A stretch of 64,000 bases of DNA. Origin: Callorhinus ursinus. Taxonomy: Eukaryota > Chordata > Mammalia > Carnivora > Otariidae. Within the stretch, counting starts at the first letter, position 1; each line of letters begins with the position of its first letter. Shown here piece after piece: positions 59,249 through 64,000 of this stretch. The translations under genes were made by a program, and so were the position numbers. The notes below the pieces were generated by a model. The model was not told the DNA's origin. It saw only the letters and a list, made by a program, of their open reading frames with translations, and searched no databases. The stretch lies in assembly GCF_003265705.1 (NCBI RefSeq), contig NW_020312775.1, positions 1,316,067-1,380,066 on the forward strand. The letters are read 5' to 3'.

Positions 59249-59387
59249 ATTGGCTGAGCTCTAAACGAGCTCATCAATTGAGCATTGTGTCCTAGGGCAT
59301 TGGGGAGAGGATAAAAGGGGGTGCAGGAGCCTGCCAGACTGGCTCTTCAGTAGTTTCTGAACATGTAGATAGCAGGAGTAAGGCAGG
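59249..59387 (+). promoter_or_regulatory. promoter-like module with splice donor, plus strand
   Basis: Inverted CCAAT box (ATTGGCT, 59249-59255), TATA-like GATAAAAGG (59310-59318), inferred start near 59338-59340, and donor AGGCAG/GTAAGG at 59386/59387. The spacing is that of a class II core promoter followed by a 45-50 nt first exon. It could be an alternative upstream first exon of TSPAN6 or a non-coding RNA start. Confidence 0.4.
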
Positions 59388-59399
59388 TAAGGAGAAAAG

Positions 59400-62300
59400 A
59401 AAGCAGGTACCCTTCTAATTAACTCAGGGTCTGAGTTAGTGTGAGCGGTCAGACGATGAGGTCTGATACTAGACAAAGAGGTGTGTGTGGGCAGGGGTGG
59501 GGGGTATGGATAAAGGGGGCAGAGGAATGCTCTCAGTTGAGTTGGGGTTGGGATGTGCTTTAAGTAGGGAGTAGGAATTCTGTGTGAGGTTGGAGACTGG
59601 GACGGGAGCAGGGGACAGATCTTGTTTATTGGGAGATAGTCATACTGGTTTACTGTGGAACAGAAAATTCATGTTGGAAAAGCAGTAGGAAATAAGCTGA
59701 TACCATATTTGCTGGGGGAGGCATAGTTTAAATGCCAAAGAACAACATTTAAACTTAATCTTGAAGGTTACAGGAGATTAATAGGGAAGGGACACAAATC
59801 CCTACTAAATATCGAATGTAAAACAAACAGCAACAATACTTAAGGAAAACATTTTCCTTTTTCCTAAATTTTCAGCATCAAACATGTGTCTTTGTGGTCA
59901 GAGAGAAGGAGGAAAATAGATTAGACCAGAAAAAGTATTGAACTCTCTGCCTTGCCACTCTGGGATGGGCAGGTTACTCCTTAGGTGATTGGGCTACTGG
60001 AATGAAGGCAGAAGTAAAACTCAACAAAAACCCCAAGTACAAGGCAGAACTGGGGAGATCATTGAGGTTCTTGTGCTTCAGGGACTTTTAAAAGCCCTTG
60101 TTTGTGGCTAAATGTCTGAATACAGCGGTCTTTGCTTGGATAATTCCCAGCCAAGACAGCTGTTTATTCAGTGGCAGCCATGTCTCATCACAGAGTGGGC
60201 CCTGTTTCTGGTGAGAGAGACAGAAGTTGGCAAAGTTTCATCAGAGGCAAGTTAGCCTCTTTGAACCTGTTTCCTCAACTGTAACATGAGGGCAGCAGCA
60301 GTCTTGACCTCACAATGAGGGCTTCTGTGATGTATGCGTGAGGTACCACCTGCCAAGTGCTTAGCAACGGTGGTTGCTACATAGTCCATGCTCAGTACTA
60401 CAGTTACTATATATAATAGAATGTAATATCAATAACACAATTAAGTATTACAATATTAATACTTTAAAGAATAAATGTATCTTATGACCTAGAGAATTAC
60501 TATTTACATTGCCTTAGATGGGATTGGATACCCCTTTGGTCTGGGTTTGGGCCCAGACCCAGGCCTAAGTTTGAAGTAAAGTGAACTCTTCTGGGTTTAG
60601 TGGTATGGGAGGGTGGGAGGTGGTGGTGCAAGGTGTTGTGGCCATAGGAATATTAAATTCCATGTCAGCCTTTGGCTTAATTTGGCACTCCAAACAAAGC
60701 AGCGTTGTAGCGGCAGAGGAAGGGAGAGGCGGAAAATCAACACATTCTTGGAAATAAGATGTGGCTTTTGCTTTGACTATTTTGTTTTCTCTTCAGCTAA
60801 AAAAATATTTCTTCGCTCTTGGGCTCACAACGAAAATCCCTTCCAGACCATGGTAGAAACCTAAGCTTCAGAGGAAGGTTCCATTTAAGATGACGAAGAA
60901 TTAGCAAGACTTCCCTTGATACTTATTTTAATATGAGAACCCCTCAGAGAGAGTTATTTAGCCTAGGGAGAAAGCTTTGCATTTACTCGGAGCCTCCCTC
61001 AACCTCATTTCTTGTGGTTATGGCACGTGTGTTACTTTCAAAATTGACATCTGCTATATTTCCTGATAACGTTTCTTCAGTGTTTGTAGGTGTATAGTTG
61101 TATCATTTACCCACTCTCTCCATGTGTTTATATGTTAAAGTTTTAGGGTAAAATTTTAGTATAAAGACTGTTGGTGCAATATTCATTCTCCAGTAGTTGC
61201 TCTCTTGGACCTCGGACATCTGGCATTTTGCTAGAGGAACTGGTCCCAGGTCAATATTCGAGGTACAGGGAAGCTCTGTGTGACCAAGTCAATGGAACGT
61301 TCTTGTTTTTCTGGTTCTGTGGTATATGCTTAAAGCAAGGTTTCAAGCAAAAAAAGTTTGGGTATCACCTCTCCTTTCACTATACAATACAAGAGCAATA
61401 CAGGAAACACCCACTGTGATGTCGAGCTTGTGTCAATTATGATGCGATGGACTGCACAGGGAATGGATACTGTCTTCAAGAAACAGCACACACTCACTGG
61501 ACACTCAGTCTTTGCCCTCGAAGAGCTTACACTTTAGTTGAGAAACCAGACCTTAATACATATTCTGTGCTGTAATATTGACCAACCCGTTCATGATACA
61601 GAACATGGAAACATGGAGCTACCTACATACATGATTTAATAGGAAAAAAATACACTTCCATACTTCAAATGCCATCCACAATTCACTAGGAATGTCCAAT
61701 GATAAACTTTTCTTAAGAGTTACCTTGTTTTTGGTTGACATTTCAATGCTCTGTGTCTCACCACATGGATAAAGGAGCATACAGATCTATAGTATTGTTG
61801 GTGTTAGGTATCAACTCAGATTTCCTAGAAGTAACTATTTTTTTCTCATAGGGATATATTTTTATGGAGGGAGCAAGAAGGTCCAGAGAAAGTTTCACAA
61901 AGTGCATATTTTCCACTAAACAGAAAATTGAGTCTTGACACCCAAGTAGTGATCTTTCTTTTCTCCCTGATTACACCTGTCCTGAATTTCTAGAAAGATG
62001 AATGCTAGGGATCAAACTAATGTCCCTGAGTAAAATGGGAGACCAGGATGCCTATAGCACTTCATTAATTCATTTGTATTTAATTCATTTTGTAAATGTG
62101 TTTTGAACCTCACTAGATAAAAAAGACCTCCCTATTCTGAGGTTCCTATGAAAAGTAGATGACCTATTCAAATTGAGGGCAATTTGAATGGCTCATTTGG
62201 TCACTCTTGAAGCCTAAAAGGTGTCAGAAAGCAGGAAACAGTAAGTATCTATAATGCCTAGGCTCATTTCTTTTCTCCCCTGTAACAATAGGCATAGAAT

Positions 62301-63170
62301 AAATCCGTTTTTGTATCTACTAGCTCAAATAACTGCACTTATTCTTGTGGGCTGAGCTAAAGCACATGCACATGAGTCCTTTATGAATTAGAGACATCCC
62401 ATTTCACAGATGTATCAGAGAACTTTACCCTTTAAGGCTCTGCTGATTTGCATAATCCAAATTTTCTAGGCCTTTCAACTATCCGAAGACTTGTCTTTAC
62501 ATTTAACCCTTCCTAAAGCTAAGCCCCAAACAAAAAGCGCCTCAGCTTTTATCACCAGGGTTTAGGAGATCGTGAAGAGGGCTGTTTTTTTATTCCATTT
62601 TACCCCTAAGATTGACTCAGGGCTGCCTCAGGACATATGAGACAGAAAACTTTTTCGTGATTCATTCCCATTCCGTAAGCAGTTTAACTCCTTAGGAACA
62701 CATAGTCTTAAGTTCTAGGAAGATCTAAGCAATTGGGAGAATTTTAGGGGAATGGACAGACACTCTACAACCCAATACCGTCTGTAGCTTGTGTTTAACA
62801 CAGGAGGGGACTGAAACGCACAGCGATCTCTAGTTTTGGCTTTGCTCTTAGCCATGTGACTTTAGGTTTCAGCCTCCTAGAAAAAGAAATCAGCCTAATT
62901 CCCCCACTCAGGTAGATTTCACTTTTCCTCAGTTTGTGTCTAAAACCCTATGACTGTACGTGTCGCTTTGCAATCCGCTTTGTTTCTCTTTGGAACTATG
63001 TTTCTTGGGAGTATTGAGCCATGTAATGAAATATGCTTCGGTCACTTTTAACCTCTTTTCATTCCTTTCTTTCCCTCTAGGGCACCAGGGGCCGGCGAGG
63101 CCGAATCTCAAAGCGCTGCTGGCGCTCCTGGTGATAGAATAATATGATCAAGTTATAAGGGCGGGGGAGA
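59400..63170. other. intergenic region upstream of TSPAN6
   Basis: 3.8 kb without a SINE or L1 copy I can recognise, apart from MIR-like sequence near 60240-60420. The low density of young insertions stands out against the rest of the window. No coding exon supported. Confidence 0.55.
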
Positions 63171-63173
63171 GAT

Positions 63174-63188
63174 GGGGGGGGGGGGGGG
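63174..63188. repeat. poly-G run
   Basis: About 15 consecutive G just upstream of the TSPAN6 CpG island. Confidence 0.9.
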
Positions 63189-63238
63189 AAAGATTCAGAG
63201 AAAAAATGAAGAAAGCTCCACTTGAAGATCGAAGGAAT

Positions 63239-63408
63239 TTCCGGCACTAGAACCGTTGCATACATTTCTCGGTAACCTGCAGCAGGGGGCGCTCGGAAAT
63301 TGTCGTCACTTTCCGGGTAGCCTCCCAAGACTTTACCCTCTAGAAAATTGTACAGTGTTTCCGGCTTTTCTCAGTTGTAGACGCTCGTAAGTTTCCGGCA
63401 GTTTCCGG
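63239..63408. promoter_or_regulatory. cluster of five ETS-type sites (TTCCGG)
   Basis: TTCCGG at 63239, 63311, 63359, 63393 and 63403, all in the same orientation (CCGGAA on minus), within 170 bp ahead of the TSPAN6 ATG. This is the GABP/ELK-type ETS core typical of TATA-less CpG promoters. Confidence 0.7.
63276..63294 (+). promoter_or_regulatory. CTCF-like site at the TSPAN6 promoter
   Basis: CTGCAGCAGGGGGCGCT matches the CTCF core (CCASYAGRKGGCRS type) closely, on the plus strand, 190 bp before the ATG. Confidence 0.65.
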
Positions 63409-63484
63409 GGAGACTCGGGGACGCTGCGTCTCTCTAGCTCCGCTCCGAGTGCCCGGTGCGGCGGGGCAGGGTCTGGGGCTAGTC

Positions 63485-63571
63485 ATGGCGTCCCCGTCTC
63501 GGAGACTACAGACCAAACCAGTCATTACTTGCTTCAAGAGCGTCCTCTTGATCTACACTTTCATCTTCTGG
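63485..63571 (+). CDS. TSPAN6: TSPAN6 (tetraspanin-6) first coding exon, gene continues past the window
   Basis: Encodes 29 residues, MASPSRRLQT through IYTFIFW, matching the N-terminus and start of the first transmembrane helix of TSPAN6. Donor TTCTGG/GTGAGA in phase 0. The ATG has G at -3 and G at +4. Family knowledge: a four-pass membrane protein of the tetraspanin family, reported to restrain RIG-I-like receptor signalling through MAVS and to affect APP processing and exosome formation. The rest (large extracellular loop with CCG motif, remaining helices) lies beyond the right edge. The exon sits in a CpG island and runs divergent to SRPX2. Confidence 0.96.
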
Positions 63572-63616
63572 GTGAGAGATGGAGGAGCCCGGGGACGGGA
63601 GGAGATCCTGGGCTTG

Positions 63617-63700
63617 GGTGGGGGGGGGGGGGGGCCCGGGGCGGGGGCGGCGCGGGGCGGGGGGGGGGGGGAGGGAGGCGCGGGTGGGGTTTGGGCCGCT
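63617..63700 (+). repeat. G-rich tract in TSPAN6 intron 1
   Basis: Several runs of five to sixteen G separated by short C/A spacers, starting 46 nt after the first donor. G-quadruplex-prone on the RNA-like strand. Confidence 0.85.
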
Positions 63701-64000
63701 GTAGCTGCTGGGACCCCGACGCGGGCGAAGAGTTGCTGGGGCTCGAGCCCGGGCATCCTGCCGGCGCCGGGGTCAGGGTCCCGGAGGATGGCAGCCAATC
63801 GGCTGTGCTGGGACACAGACGGGCTTCGGGTTCGAATCTGATGCGGGGGACGAGGAGGGGAGTGAACACCCCAGACCTCTCAGAGGGTGTCCCCGGACCG
63901 TTGAGAGAGGCGAGGCTTGCCCCGCCCCTCTGAGGGCTCACCCGCATAATAGTCTCTTTCTTTTCACCGCTTCGTTAGAGGGGAGTATTTCGCAGGTAAG

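Larger units (their letters stand above)
63240..63950 (+). promoter_or_regulatory. TSPAN6: CpG island promoter of TSPAN6
   Basis: Sharp rise in GC and CpG compared with the AT-rich flank. It covers the 5' UTR, the first exon and the start of intron 1. No TATA box is seen; five TTCCGG words and a CTCF-like site lie upstream of the ATG. Boundaries are by eye. Confidence 0.85.

Noticed and set aside
63449..63947. Several overlapping open frames, glycine- or proline-rich
   Set aside because: Products of the GC-rich CpG island; only the TSPAN6 frame to 63571 is supported.

Overview
This is a mammalian nuclear genome window: three spliced X-chromosome genes set in introns full of SINE and LINE copies. 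The host is a carnivore. About two dozen tRNA-derived CAN SINEs (head GCGCCTGGGTGGCTCAG, tail AATAAATAAATAAAATCTTT) and carnivore-type L1 3' ends are present. The SINE body (GTCTGCCTTCGGCTCAGG, then ATGATCCCAGGGTCCTGGGA) is the arctoid caniform type (bear, panda, seal or mustelid). The dog SINEC_Cf head (GATCCCTGGGTGG) and the cat-type body are absent. The species cannot be fixed from this window.

Layout. 1308-27.5 kb, plus strand: SYTL4 (granuphilin), 16 coding exons that join to a 671-residue protein, with an about 1.7 kb 3' UTR; the non-coding first exon lies to the left of the window. 30.7-53.5 kb, minus strand: SRPX2, 10 coding exons that join to 465 residues; a candidate non-coding first exon and promoter lie near 55.3-55.5 kb. 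63485 onward, plus strand: the first coding exon of TSPAN6 (29 residues) inside a CpG island; the rest lies beyond the window. The order SYTL4-SRPX2-TSPAN6 with these orientations is human Xq22.1 read on the opposite strand. SYTL4 and SRPX2 are convergent; SRPX2 and TSPAN6 are divergent.

All donor and acceptor dinucleotides are GT/AG, and the summed exon lengths give exactly the lengths known for the human orthologues, so the gene models are solid. SRPX2 intron 3 (numbered with a non-coding exon 1) holds a full-length RPS3A processed pseudogene with a perfect 17 bp target-site duplication. SYTL4 acts in docking of Rab27-bearing secretory granules. SRPX2 is a secreted sushi-domain ligand of uPAR. 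TSPAN6 is a tetraspanin. They share a neighbourhood, not a pathway.

No previously unknown system was found. The most unusual items are: a 44 bp identical segment shared by an L1 and a site 4.3 kb away; a perfect 16 bp inverted repeat beside a TG tract in a SYTL4 intron; a plus-strand promoter-like module (CCAAT, TATA, splice donor) 4 kb upstream of TSPAN6; three places where a second retroelement landed in the duplicated target site of a first; and CTCF-like sites at the TSPAN6 promoter and at the SYTL4/SRPX2 3' boundary.
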